Source: Streptococcus mitis 17/34 (GTDB lineage: Bacteria; Bacillota; Bacilli; Lactobacillales; Streptococcaceae). From it: DNA of 64,000 nt. Each line of letters begins with the position of its first letter. Position 1 is the stretch's first letter. The notes beneath the pieces were generated by a model. The model ran no database searches. It was not told where the DNA came from and was given only the letters and a program-made list of their open reading frames with translations. Made by a program: the position numbers and the translations under genes. Positions 14,963 through 23,822 of this stretch are shown piece after piece. The stretch lies in the NCBI GenBank assembly GCA_000430305.1, contig ASZZ01000001.1, positions 62,001-126,000 on the forward strand, in the 5' to 3' direction.

Positions 14963-16495
14963 ATGAAATATAGAAAATTTCAATTATTAATGTCCAAGTA
15001 TGGTTTTAGTCTTTCGATTATGCTACTTGAACTTTCTCTTGTTTTTGGTCTCTTTCTGTATTTAGGGCGTATGGCTCCTATTCTATGGGTCATTCTCTTA
15101 ATCTTTATGAGTATGGCGACTATCGTAGCGATTGTCAATCGTTCCATGGCACCTGAAAGCAAGGTAATGTGGCTAGTGGTGACTTTTGTTCCTGTCATTG
15201 GCCCCTTGCTCTATCTGATGTTTGGTGAAAGGCGATTGTCCAAAAAAGAAATCAAGCAGTTGGACAAACTTGGTTCCATGCATTTTCGGGAGGATAACAG
15301 TAAAGCTCTCCGCCAGAAATTGAAGGAAGATGATAAGGCAGCTTACGGAGTGATCAAATCTTTGTTAAGTATGGATAGCAATGCCGATGTCTATGATCGA
15401 ACAGACTCACAATTCTTTTCTTCGGGTGAAAGCATGTGGCAACATATGTTGGAAGACCTCAAGAAAGCCGAAAAATTTATCTTTCTAGAGTACTATATTG
15501 TCGAAGAAGGTCTGATGTGGGATAGCATATTAGATATACTAGAGCAAAAGGCAGCTCAGGGTGTAGAGATCAAGATGCTCTATGATGATATCGGCTGTAT
15601 GGCAACTTTACCTGGAGATTATACTATTCAGCTTCGTAGTCGAGGAATTGAAGCTCATAAGTTTAATAAGGTAATTCCTCGTCTGACTGTGGCTTATAAC
15701 AATCGGGACCATCGTAAAATCCTTGTCATAGATGGTCAGGTAGCTTATACAGGAGGCATTAACTTAGCCGATGAGTACATCAATCATGTAGAACGCTTTG
15801 GCTACTGGAAGGACAGTGGGATTCGCTTAGATGGTCTTGGTGTTAAGGCTCTCACCCGTCTCTTTTTGATGACTTGGTACATCAATCGTGGGGAAATCAG
15901 CGATTTTGACCAGTATCACTTGGAAAACCAACCTTGTTCTGGCCAAGGGCTCTGCATTCCTTACGGTAGTGGACCCAAGCCCATCTTCCGTACCCAGGTA
16001 GGGAAAAAAGTCTATCAAAGTTTGATTAATCAGGCTACTGATTCAGTCTATATTACAACGCCCTATTTGATTATTGACTATGACTTGACAGAGAGTATTA
16101 AAAATGCAGCTATGAGGGGTGTCGATGTCCGCATCGTGACTCCTTTCATTCCAGATAAGAAATTAATCCAACTCATCACAAGAGGGGCCTATCCGGATTT
16201 GTTGTCAGCAGGAGTAAGGATTTTTGAGTATAGTCCAGGTTTTATCCACAGTAAACAAATCTTAGTGGATAAGGACTTTGCTGCAGTTGGGACCATTAAC
16301 TTAGATTATAGAAGTTTGCTTCACCACTATGAAAATGCAGTCTTGCTATATAAAACAGAATCAATCACTGAGATTCAAAAAGATTTTCAAGAGATTTTTT
16401 CAGCATCTCAAGAAATTTTCCCTCATACGATAAAAAATAGCTGGTATCAGAAATTGATTAAGGAAATAGCCCAGTTATTCGCCCCAATCTTATAA
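14963..16495 (+). CDS. cls: Cardiolipin synthase (phospholipase D family)
   Basis: A 510-residue membrane enzyme that condenses two phosphatidylglycerol molecules into cardiolipin. Two hydrophobic segments near the N-terminus (about 10-75) precede two PLD domains with HKD motifs: His250 in NRDHRKILVIDG and His429 in FIHSKQILVDKDFAAVG. Length and order match bacterial Cls. A GGAGGGG ribosome site lies six bases before the ATG. It is flanked by a BOX element and followed by a good terminator, so is probably monocistronic. Confidence 0.93.
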   Translation: MKYRKFQLLMSKYGFSLSIMLLELSLVFGLFLYLGRMAPILWVILLIFMSMATIVAIVNRSMAPESKVMWLVVTFVPVIGPLLYLMFGERRLSKKEIKQLDKLGSMHFREDNSKALRQKLKEDDKAAYGVIKSLLSMDSNADVYDRTDSQFFSSGESMWQHMLEDLKKAEKFIFLEYYIVEEGLMWDSILDILEQKAAQGVEIKMLYDDIGCMATLPGDYTIQLRSRGIEAHKFNKVIPRLTVAYNNRDHRKILVIDGQVAYTGGINLADEYINHVERFGYWKDSGIRLDGLGVKALTRLFLMTWYINRGEISDFDQYHLENQPCSGQGLCIPYGSGPKPIFRTQVGKKVYQSLINQATDSVYITTPYLIIDYDLTESIKNAAMRGVDVRIVTPFIPDKKLIQLITRGAYPDLLSAGVRIFEYSPGFIHSKQILVDKDFAAVGTINLDYRSLLHHYENAVLLYKTESITEIQKDFQEIFSASQEIFPHTIKNSWYQKLIKEIAQLFAPIL

Positions 16496-16501
16496 GAAAT
16501 C

Positions 16502-16535
16502 TAGGACTCAGGATACAACCCAGTCCTATTTTTCT
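16502..16535 (+). terminator. Terminator of cls
   Basis: TAGGACT pairs with AGTCCTA, followed by TTTTTC. Confidence 0.75.
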
Positions 16536-16542
16536 TGCCTTT

Positions 16543-16550
16543 TACGAATA
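16543..16550 (+). promoter_or_regulatory. Com-box (SigX/ComX promoter)
   Basis: TACGAATA is an exact match to the streptococcal com-box (cin-box) used by the alternative sigma factor SigX for late competence genes. It sits after the cls terminator and 20 bases before the start codon of a 39-codon ORF with a strong ribosome site. Confidence 0.8.
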
Positions 16551-16569
16551 AGAAGATGTAGGAGGAAAG

Positions 16570-16689
16570 ATGCTAACTCAGAAAGAATTGAACTATATCA
16601 TGACATTTAAACAGACACATTTACACCGATTTCGGGAAATTGAAACCTTTGTGAAACTATGCAAAAAATCACTCAAACAGCCATCGTAA
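16570..16689 (+). CDS. Small basic protein under a com-box
   Basis: A 39-residue ORF with an excellent ribosome site (GGAGGAAA, ATG close by) directly downstream of a com-box. The peptide is basic and helical-looking (MLTQKELNYIMTFKQTHLHR, then FREIETFVKLCKKSLKQPS), without a signal peptide or membrane segment. It should be made only in competent cells. The next gene, a membrane protein, starts 60 bases later and may be on the same transcript; pneumococcal literature uses the name Ccs4 for a competence-induced gene in this neighbourhood, but I cannot say which ORF it denotes. Confidence 0.65.
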   Translation: MLTQKELNYIMTFKQTHLHRFREIETFVKLCKKSLKQPS

Positions 16690-16749
16690 GCTGACAATTC
16701 TAGGTCTTTTTGATATACTAAGACAGATAAATTGAATAGGAGAAACGAC

Positions 16750-18302
16750 ATGGCTGTATATGGCAGAATCGAAGAAGTATCCGAAACGATACAGAGTAAT
16801 GAAATTGAAAATAGATTGGATAGGAACCTTGAATCTCATGTAGAAAAAGAAGAGCAGGTAGCTTTCCCATTTTTCAGACTCATCATTGGAAGTACGATTG
16901 CGACAATTTTTTCTGTGGTGATTCCTTTACTTTTAGATATGGTAAGTCCTTCTCAGGCGCAGGATTTGTATATAGGGTGGGCTTTACATCAGGGAGGACA
17001 GCTCTACAGTAGCTATTATGCTGGTCAAGGTCTTCTCTATTACTTACTACTTTACATTACCCAAGGAGGCATCCTTTTTGCTTTGGTAGAATGGCTAGCC
17101 TCTTAGGAGGGGGGTATTTCCTTTTTTCTGCAACTGACTATCTGACGGGACAGAGGGATCAAGCCAAACAACTCCTAACAATATTTTATATTTTGGTGTC
17201 TGGTCTCGGTTTTGGTGGAGGCTATGCTACTATCTTAGCTCTGCCATTCCTGTTTGCAGGATTGTCATTCATAGCAGCGTATCTATCAAATCCTAACCAT
17301 GACAAGGGATTTCTACGTCTGGGGCTTTTCTTAGCCCTCTCATTTTTCATAGAGCCCCTTACAAGCCTTCTCTTTACTGTAGTAGTAATGATAGGTTTAT
17401 TTGTCTTTAATGTTGGACATGGACGCTTTATACATGGAGTTTATCAATTTTTTGCGGCAGCACTTGGTTTCTCTCTCCTATTTTATCCTTTAGGCTACTA
17501 TGTCATCATTTCAGGAGATTTTGGAGAGGCTCTAGGGAGTCTTTTGTATCCGATTGATTCCCTTCAGTTCTTTGCGAATCCTAAACTAATGGATAATGTT
17601 GTATTCTATGGTTTGTTGACCTTTGGATTAGGAGCTTTCATTCTTATTTTTCTCGGTTTGTTCCAATCTAAATCATCAAGATTATATGTTATTTCAGTGC
17701 CAGCTAGCTTTGTTTTCTTATTTGTATTAGTCTTGCTGCTTTTTTCTCAAGAACCTCTTCATGGTTCGCGTTTGATTTTAATTCTTCCATTTTTACTCCT
17801 TCTTTTGATGACCAGTATTCATGGGAAACATTCAGCTAGAGGAGCTCGCCGTCGGAGAAGAGAAGAAGTTCCTACTTTATGGAAAAAATTTATGAAAGGG
17901 AATCTTTACTTACCGATACTTGTGGTGGCTTATCTGATTGCAATTCCTTTTGTAGCTCGTTTTGTCTTGCATCCGGCTTCTTATGGAGAACAACATCAAG
18001 TAGTAGATAGAGTCAAACAAGAGACAAGTGAGGGAGACCAAATCTATATCTGGGATTCACATGTTCAGATGTATAAGGAAAGCCAGCGTTTAGCTGGATC
18101 CATGTTCCCATCACCTCTTCTTTACACGAATACAGAAGAAAATAAAGCCAGCTTGATTCATGACTTGAAAGAAAATCAACCTAAGTTGATTGTGGTAAAC
18201 GATAAGGTAGCAGTCTGGTCTGAAGTGGAAACACTCTTGAAAGAAAATTACCAACAAGTAAAGACTGATTACTCAGAATTCAAAGTCTATAAAATCAAAT
18301 AA
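16750..18302 (+). pseudogene. Multi-spanning GT-C-like membrane protein, frameshifted in this sequence
   Basis: After a short charged N-terminus there are about ten hydrophobic segments, an early GWALHQGGQLYSSYY segment followed by GQGLLYYLLL (reminiscent of the loop-1 region of PMT-like GT-C glycosyltransferases), and a C-terminal outer domain with DQIYIWDSHVQMYKES. The frame breaks at 17103: one T added in TCTTAGG rejoins EWLAS to the downstream frame, giving 517 codons. The start is ATG 16750 with TAGGAG before it; an in-frame TTG at 16732 lies before that site. It probably belongs to the com-box transcript. Enzyme activity is only suggested. Confidence 0.65.
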
Positions 18303-18304
18303 CG

Positions 18305-18363
18305 AAATCAATATCTTGTGGATTTTTAAAAATTATCTGATTTTTACCACAAGATATTGATTT
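18305..18363 (+). promoter_or_regulatory. 17-bp inverted repeat before nrdD: terminator and/or paired NrdR boxes
   Basis: Bases 18305-18321 and 18347-18363 are perfect 17-bp inverted repeats. Each arm contains CAAGATATTG (or its complement), which fits the conserved core CwAnATnTwG of the NrdR box. The right arm runs into TTTTTCTTTTT, so the same structure also makes a rho-independent terminator for the upstream gene. Arm centres are 42 bases apart, close to four helical turns. The nrdD -10 box follows at 18379. Confidence 0.6.
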
Positions 18364-18378
18364 TTCTTTTTAGAGTGG

Positions 18379-18384
18379 TATAAT
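18379..18384 (+). promoter_or_regulatory. Extended -10 promoter of nrdD
   Basis: TGGTATAAT lies 16 bases after the inverted repeat and 37 bases before the nrdD ATG. Confidence 0.6.
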
Positions 18385-18421
18385 ACTTTTTAGATATCCT
18401 AGTTTAGAAAAGAGCAAGTAT

Positions 18422-20629
18422 ATGATTGCACTAGAAGAAAAAATCACAACTTTACCAACTCTCTTCGTGGAAAAACGAGATGGGAGACGTGTTGTATTTG
18501 ATGTGGATAAGATTGATAAGGCTCTCCACAAGGCGGCAGACAAGGTTATGGACGTGACACCCTTGGTTGAAAAGCGCCTAAATGCTCTGACCGAGCGAAT
18601 TGTCACAGAAATTCATAGTCGCTTTCCACAGGGGGTTAAGATTTATGAAATCCAAAATATCGTAGAACATGAACTCCTTGAAGCCAAAGAATATGCTCTG
18701 GCTGAGGAGTATATTACTTATCGGACACAGAGGGATTTTGAGCGCTCAAAAGCGACAGATATTAACTTTAGTATCCATAAGCTGCTCAACAAAGATCAAG
18801 CAGTTGTCAATGAAAATGCCAATAAAGACAGCGATGTCTTTAATACCCAGCGTGATTTGACAGCAGGGATTGTTGGGAAGTCAATCGGGTTGCAAATGCT
18901 TCCTAAGCACGTAGCCAATGCCCACCAAAAGGGGGATATACACTATCACGATTTGGACTACAGCCCCTATACCCCTATGACCAACTGCTGTTTGATTGAT
19001 TTTAGAGGTATGTTGGAAAATGGTTTTAAGATTGGGAATGCAGAGGTAGAAAGTCCCAAGTCTATCCAGACTGCGACAGCTCAGATTTCCCAAATCATTG
19101 CCAACGTTGCTTCTAGTCAGTACGGGGGCTGTTCAGCTGACCGCATCGATGAGGTCTTGGCGCCTTATGCAGAGAAGAACTATCAAAAACATCTCAAAGA
19201 TGCAGAAGAGTGGGTTTTGCCTGACAAACGGGAAGATTACGCTTGGAAGAAAACACAAAAAGACATCTACGATGCCATGCAATCTCTCGAGTATGAAATC
19301 AATACTCTCTTTACTTCAAATGGGCAAACACCTTTTACTTCTCTAGGTTTTGGTCTAGGAACTAGTCGTTTTGAGCGTGAAATTCAAAAAGCTATCTTGA
19401 CTATTCGGATCAAGGGGCTTGGTTCAGAACACCGCACAGCCATCTTCCCTAAACTCATCTTTACACTAAAAAGAGGCCTCAACTTAGAGGAGGGAACTCC
19501 AAACTACGACATCAAGCAGTTGGCCCTAGAGTGCGCAACCAAACGGATGTACCCAGACGTTTTGTCTTATGATAAGATTGTTGACTTGACAGGTTCTTTC
19601 AAGGTTCCTATGGGATGCCGTTCTTTCCTCCAAGGATGGAAAGACGAGAATGGTGTAGAAGTCAATTCAGGTCGGATGAATCTAGGTGTTGTGACAGTCA
19701 ATCTGCCTCGTATCGCCCTCGAGTCTGAAGGCGATATGAATAAGTTCTGGGAAATCTTCAACGAGCGGATGAATATCGCAGAAGATGCTCTGGTTTACCG
19801 TGTCGAACGGACCAAGGAAGCTACACCAGCTAACGCACCAATCCTCTACCAGTACGGTGCTTTTGGCCATCGTCTAGGTAAAGAAGAAAGTGTTGACCAG
19901 CTCTTTAAGAATCGTCGTGCAACCGTTTCGCTAGGTTACATCGGTTTATACGAAGTGGCTACTGTCTTCTTTGGAAATAGCTGGGAACACGATCCAGAAG
20001 CCAAGGAATTCACGCTGGATATCATTCGTGATATGAAACGCCGTGTAGAAGAGTGGTCAGACCAATATGGCTATCATTTCTCAATTTATTCAACACCATC
20101 TGAAAGTCTGACAGATCGTTTCTGCCGACTAGATACAGAGAAATTTGGCTCTATTCCTGATATCACAGATAAGGAATACTACACCAATTCTTTCCACTAC
20201 GATGTTCGTAAAAATCCAACACCGTTTGAAAAATTAGACTTTGAGAAAGTCTATCCAGAAGCAGGTGCGTCAGGTGGTTTTATCCATTATTGTGAGTATC
20301 CAGTTCTTCAGCAAAATCCAAAGGCCTTGGAAGCTGTCTGGGACTATGCCTATGACCGCGTGGGCTATCTAGGAACCAATACTCCGATTGACCGTTGCTA
20401 CAAGTGTGACTTTGAAGGGGATTTTGAACCAACTGAGAGAGGATTTGCTTGTCCAAACTGTGGCAATAGCGACCCTAAAACCGTAGATGTGGTCAAACGA
20501 ACTTGTGGCTATCTAGGTAATCCTCAAGCAAGACCTATGGTTAATGGACGTCACAAGGAAATCGCTGCGCGTGTCAAACACATGAATGGCTCAACGATTA
20601 AAATAGCTGGCCATCAAGTAACAAATTAG
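18422..20629 (+). CDS. nrdD: Anaerobic ribonucleoside-triphosphate reductase
   Basis: NrdD reduces ribonucleoside triphosphates to deoxy forms without oxygen, using a glycyl radical installed by NrdG. The 735-residue product begins with an ATP-cone (VEKRDGRRVVFDVDKIDKAL, about 15-100), has the zinc cysteines CYKC and CPNC near the C-terminus, and the glycyl radical loop RTCGYLGNPQARP close to the end. All landmarks are present at normal length. It heads an operon with a small gene, a GNAT gene, nrdG and a kinase-like gene. The putative NrdR boxes upstream would couple it to dATP/ATP levels. Confidence 0.96.
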   Translation: MIALEEKITTLPTLFVEKRDGRRVVFDVDKIDKALHKAADKVMDVTPLVEKRLNALTERIVTEIHSRFPQGVKIYEIQNIVEHELLEAKEYALAEEYITYRTQRDFERSKATDINFSIHKLLNKDQAVVNENANKDSDVFNTQRDLTAGIVGKSIGLQMLPKHVANAHQKGDIHYHDLDYSPYTPMTNCCLIDFRGMLENGFKIGNAEVESPKSIQTATAQISQIIANVASSQYGGCSADRIDEVLAPYAEKNYQKHLKDAEEWVLPDKREDYAWKKTQKDIYDAMQSLEYEINTLFTSNGQTPFTSLGFGLGTSRFEREIQKAILTIRIKGLGSEHRTAIFPKLIFTLKRGLNLEEGTPNYDIKQLALECATKRMYPDVLSYDKIVDLTGSFKVPMGCRSFLQGWKDENGVEVNSGRMNLGVVTVNLPRIALESEGDMNKFWEIFNERMNIAEDALVYRVERTKEATPANAPILYQYGAFGHRLGKEESVDQLFKNRRATVSLGYIGLYEVATVFFGNSWEHDPEAKEFTLDIIRDMKRRVEEWSDQYGYHFSIYSTPSESLTDRFCRLDTEKFGSIPDITDKEYYTNSFHYDVRKNPTPFEKLDFEKVYPEAGASGGFIHYCEYPVLQQNPKALEAVWDYAYDRVGYLGTNTPIDRCYKCDFEGDFEPTERGFACPNCGNSDPKTVDVVKRTCGYLGNPQARPMVNGRHKEIAARVKHMNGSTIKIAGHQVTN

Positions 20630-20640
20630 AAAGAAATGAA

Positions 20641-20781
20641 ATGGGAAAATATCAATTAGACGATAAAGGGCGTGCACAAGTGACCCGTTATCACGAGAAA
20701 CATTCTAAAGGTGGAGTTGGTAAGAAAGAACGTTTGCTCAACCTCAAAGAACAATTTTTAAACAAGAATAAGAAAAAATAA
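20641..20781 (+). CDS. Small basic conserved protein in the nrdD operon
   Basis: A 46-residue, Lys/Arg-rich protein (starts MGKYQLDDKGRAQVTRYHEK and ends NLKEQFLNKNKKK) placed 11 bases after nrdD. The ribosome site is weak (AGAAAGAA), so translation may depend on nrdD. Its position suggests a role with the reductase, but no domain is recognised. A terminator-like hairpin follows. Good codon use and a clean start-stop between two hairpin-bounded genes favour it being real. Confidence 0.65.
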   Translation: MGKYQLDDKGRAQVTRYHEKHSKGGVGKKERLLNLKEQFLNKNKKK

Positions 20782-20808
20782 AAGTGAGAGTCAGCTCTCG
20801 CTTTTCTC
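20782..20808 (+). terminator. Hairpin after the small nrdD-operon gene
   Basis: AAGTGAGAG pairs with CTCTCGCTT around a TCAG loop, followed by TTCTCTT. May attenuate expression of the genes downstream. Confidence 0.6.
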
Positions 20809-20824
20809 TTAGTGGGAGGTAAGG

Positions 20825-21331
20825 ATGGAACTACGCAGACCAAGAATAGCGGATAAGAAAGCTGTTATAGATATGATGGAGGAATTTGAAAAATATCAGT
20901 CGCCTCATGACGGTGGTTTCTGGGATCAAGAGAATTTTTCCTATGAAGACTGGTTAGAAAGCAATCAGAATCAGGAAATGGGAATTAATCTGTCTGAAGG
21001 ATGGGTTCCAGCAATTCAACTAGTAGCTTTTTCCGAGAAAGGTCAAGCACTTGGATTTCTTAATCTCCGATTGCGCCTCAGTGACTATTTGCTAGAAGTA
21101 GGTGGCCACATAGCTACTCCATCCGCCCTTCTGAAAGAGGTAAAGGTTATGCCAAAAAAAGCCCTCAGACAAGGCCTGAAAGTTGCTAAGGAAAAGAACA
21201 TCAAGAAAGCTCTTGTGACCTGTAGCGTGAATAATCCTGCTAGCAGATCAGTCATTCTAGCAAATGGAGGGATTCTTGAAGATGTTCGTAATGGAGTTGA
21301 GCGTTATTGGATAGAGGTAGCGAATGAATAA
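20825..21331 (+). CDS. GNAT acetyltransferase with a locally scrambled segment
   Basis: A 168-residue GNAT-fold acetyltransferase (residues 1-95 and 115-168 read normally). Residues about 97-112 look wrong: the text reads VGGHIATPSALLKEVKVMPKK. Adding one G at 21113 and removing one A from the A7 run at 21154-21160 gives HIGYSIRPSERGKGYAKKAL, the acetyl-CoA binding R-x-x-G-x-G/A loop expected there. The gene therefore holds a compensating deletion and insertion, most likely sequencing errors. Acceptor substrate unknown. Overlaps nrdG by eight bases, so co-translated. Confidence 0.85.
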   Translation: MELRRPRIADKKAVIDMMEEFEKYQSPHDGGFWDQENFSYEDWLESNQNQEMGINLSEGWVPAIQLVAFSEKGQALGFLNLRLRLSDYLLEVGGHIATPSALLKEVKVMPKKALRQGLKVAKEKNIKKALVTCSVNNPASRSVILANGGILEDVRNGVERYWIEVANE

Positions 21332-21914
21332 TCCAAAACCACAAGAATGGAAAAGCGAGGAACTTAGTCAAGGCCGTATCATTGACTACAAGGCCTTTAA
21401 CTTTGTTGATGGCGAAGGCGTGCGTAACTCTCTCTATGTATCAGGTTGCATGTTTCACTGCGAGGGATGTTATAATGTTGCGACTTGGTCTTTTAATGCA
21501 GGCATTCCCTATACAGCAGAATTAGAAGAACAGATCATGGCAGACCTTGCTCAACCTTATGTTCAGGGCTTGACCTTGCTGGGAGGGGAGCCCTTTCTCA
21601 ATACGGGCATTCTCTTGCCACTCGTGAAACGTATCCGGAAGGAATTGCCAGACAAAGACATCTGGTCCTGGACGGGCTACACTTGGGAAGAAATGATGCT
21701 GGAGACTCCAGACAAACGGGAACTATTATCCTTGATTGACATCCTCGTCGATGGACGGTATGATCGAACTAAGAGAAATCTCATGCTTCAATTTCGAGGT
21801 TCGTCAAATCAACGAATTATCGATGTGCCAAAATCCCTCAAAAGTGGGCAAGTAGTGATTTGGGACAAGCTTAATGACGGAAAAGAAAGCTATGAACAGG
21901 TGAAGAGAGAATGA
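21324..21914 (+). CDS. nrdG: Anaerobic ribonucleotide reductase activating protein
   Basis: NrdG is the radical SAM activase that makes the glycyl radical of NrdD. The 196-residue product has the [4Fe-4S] motif C42-x3-C46-x2-C49 (SGCMFHCEGCYN), the GGEPF motif for SAM binding near residue 93, and SWTGYTWEEM. Length is normal. It sits in the nrdD operon, its start overlapping the GNAT gene and its stop overlapping the next gene start (ATGA). Confidence 0.95.
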   Translation: MNNPKPQEWKSEELSQGRIIDYKAFNFVDGEGVRNSLYVSGCMFHCEGCYNVATWSFNAGIPYTAELEEQIMADLAQPYVQGLTLLGGEPFLNTGILLPLVKRIRKELPDKDIWSWTGYTWEEMMLETPDKRELLSLIDILVDGRYDRTKRNLMLQFRGSSNQRIIDVPKSLKSGQVVIWDKLNDGKESYEQVKRE

Positions 21915-22527
21915 AGAGAAAAGACTTAATAGACCAGCTTGTCTCAGAAATAGAAACGGGAAAAGTCAGGACACTGGCATATACGGTCATGGGGCTTCGG
22001 GTAAATCAACCTTTGCACAGGAATTGTACCAAGCTTTGGATTCTACTAAAGTAAATTTGCTAGAAACAGATCCCTATATCACCTCAGAACGTCACCTGGT
22101 AGTACCAAAGCAAGCGCCAGATCAAAAGGTGACAGCTTGTCTCCCAGTGGCACATGAACTGGGAAGTTTGCAGAGAGATATCTTAGCCTTGCAGGCGGGT
22201 ATGGATGTCTTGACAATTGAAGAAGCTTGGAGGGCTAGTGAGATCTTGTCTGGAGAAAAACCGATTCTGATTGTTGAAGGGATGTCTGTTGGCTTTCTGC
22301 CAAAGGAACTCTTTGACAAAACCATCTGTTTCTACACGGATGAGGAGACCGAATTAAAGCGGCGTCTAGCTCGAGATACGACTGTGAGAAATCGCGATAC
22401 TTCCTTTATATTAGCTAGCCATCAGATGAGACGGGAGCAATATCTATACTACTATAAAGAAACCGAGTCAGAAGCGGACATTCTAGTGAAACAATCAGAA
22501 GATAAATTTGAGGTCAAGAGAACTTGA
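21911..22527 (+). pseudogene. Uridine-kinase-like P-loop protein, frameshifted in this sequence
   Basis: The ATG overlaps the nrdG stop. The frame begins MKRKDLIDQLVSEIETGKVR and breaks at 21976, where CTGGCATA should read CTGGGCATA; the added G yields the Walker A motif GIYGHGASGKST and joins the remaining frame for 205 codons total. Later features are a phosphate acceptor-like LLETDPYI and the lid-like RRLARDTTVRNRD segment. Similar proteins are annotated as uridine kinase or nucleoside kinase; substrate unproven. The P-loop is intact after one base, so the break is probably a sequencing error. Confidence 0.75.
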
Positions 22528-22606
22528 ATTATATAGAAGAAAATCCCTAATTTTAGAAAGAAAAAATAGGAAAACAGTTTCATTGTAAAAAAACGAAAAA
22601 ACAGCA

Positions 22607-22636
22607 ACAAATCCCTTGCAATCGCAGGGGATTTGT
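22607..22636 (+). terminator. Terminator of the nrdD operon
   Basis: ACAAATCCCTTGC pairs with GCAGGGGATTTGT (one G-U) around a four-base loop. The T tract after it is poor (GTTATTCTATT). Confidence 0.6.
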
Positions 22637-22690
22637 GTTATTCTATTATGGTGCTGTAAATTACAGCTTTAGCTTTGATGCAAGAGGTTG

Positions 22691-22728
22691 CGACACGCTC
22701 GGTTGCATTGCCACGCAACACCGCGTCG
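22691..22728 (+). promoter_or_regulatory. Structured leader of the S10 operon
   Basis: Within the 250-base gap before rpsJ, GGTTGC pairs with GCAACACC and the flanking CGACACG with CGCGTCG, forming a GC-rich hairpin about 50 bases before the rpsJ ribosome site. The promoter of the operon could not be placed with certainty; TATTAT at 22644 is one candidate. The hairpin may serve ribosomal protein feedback, which is inference only. Confidence 0.4.
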
Positions 22729-22780
22729 GTTTTCTTGTGGAGCTAGCCTATTATCTTAAATAGACGAAAAGGAGAAAAAG

Positions 22781-23089
22781 ATGGCAAACAAAAAAATCCG
22801 TATCCGTTTGAAAGCTTACGAACACCGTACGCTTGACACAGCGGCTGCAAAAATCGTAGAATCAGCTACTCGTACAGGTGCACAAGTTGCGGGTCCAATC
22901 CCACTTCCAACTGAACGTAGCCTCTACACAATTATTCGTGCGACTCACAAATACAAAGACTCTCGCGAACAATTTGAAATGCGTACACACAAACGTTTGA
23001 TCGACATCGTTAACCCAACTCAAAAAACAGTTGATGCCTTGATGAAATTGGATCTTCCAAGTGGTGTAAACGTAGAAATCAAACTTTAA
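22781..23089 (+). CDS. rpsJ: 30S ribosomal protein S10
   Basis: First gene of the S10 operon; 102 residues of normal length ([20 protein letters not shown]). S10 lies in the 30S head and also forms the NusB-S10 antitermination complex. The loop linked to tetracycline/tigecycline resistance reads [11 protein letters not shown], the wild-type form as I recall it. AAAGGAG precedes the ATG. Confidence 0.98.
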
Positions 23090-23171
23090 TCTAAAGCTTG
23101 ATACCTTGAGCATAAAAAACGCTCGTTAAAAACTTTTTGAATAAAAAATATAGAAAAGGAACTATTTTCTC

Positions 23172-23798
23172 ATGACAAAAGGAATCTTAGGGAAAAAAGT
23201 GGGAATGACTCAAATCTTCACTGAAGCTGGCGAATTGATCCCTGTAACAGTTATTGAAGCAACTCCAAACGTTGTTCTTCAAGTTAAAACTGTTGAAACA
23301 GACGGATACAACGCTATCCAAGTTGGTTTCGATGACAAACGCGAAGTATTGAGCAACAAACCTGCTAAAGGACATGTAGCGAAAGCTAACACGGCTCCTA
23401 AGCGCTTCATTCGTGAATTCAAAAACGTTGAAGGCTTGGAAGTTGGTGCTGAAATCACAGTTGAAACATTCGCAGCTGGAGACGTTGTTGACGTAACTGG
23501 TACTTCTAAAGGTAAAGGTTTCCAAGGTGTTATCAAACGCCACGGACAATCACGTGGACCAATGGCTCACGGTTCTCGTTACCACCGTCGTCCAGGTTCT
23601 ATGGGACCTGTTGCACCTAACCGCGTATTCAAAGGTAAAAATCTTGCAGGACGTATGGGTGGCGACCGCGTAACAATTCAAAACCTTGAAGTTGTACAAG
23701 TTGTTCCAGAAAAGAACGTTATCCTTATCAAAGGTAACGTACCAGGTGCTAAGAAATCTCTTATCACTATCAAATCAGCAGTTAAAGCTGGTAAATAA
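23172..23798 (+). CDS. rplC: 50S ribosomal protein L3
   Basis: 208 residues, starting [17 protein letters not shown]3 nucleates 50S assembly and its central loop approaches the peptidyl transferase centre; the loop segment [20 protein letters not shown] is complete and shows no obvious linezolid or tiamulin type change. Second gene of the S10 operon, 82 bases after rpsJ. Confidence 0.98.
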
Positions 23799-23822
23799 TA
23801 AAGAAAGGGGAAATCAGTCACA

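Noticed and set aside
16732-16749. TTG start for the com-box membrane protein
   Set aside because: It lies before the ribosome site TAGGAG; ATG 16750 is correctly spaced.
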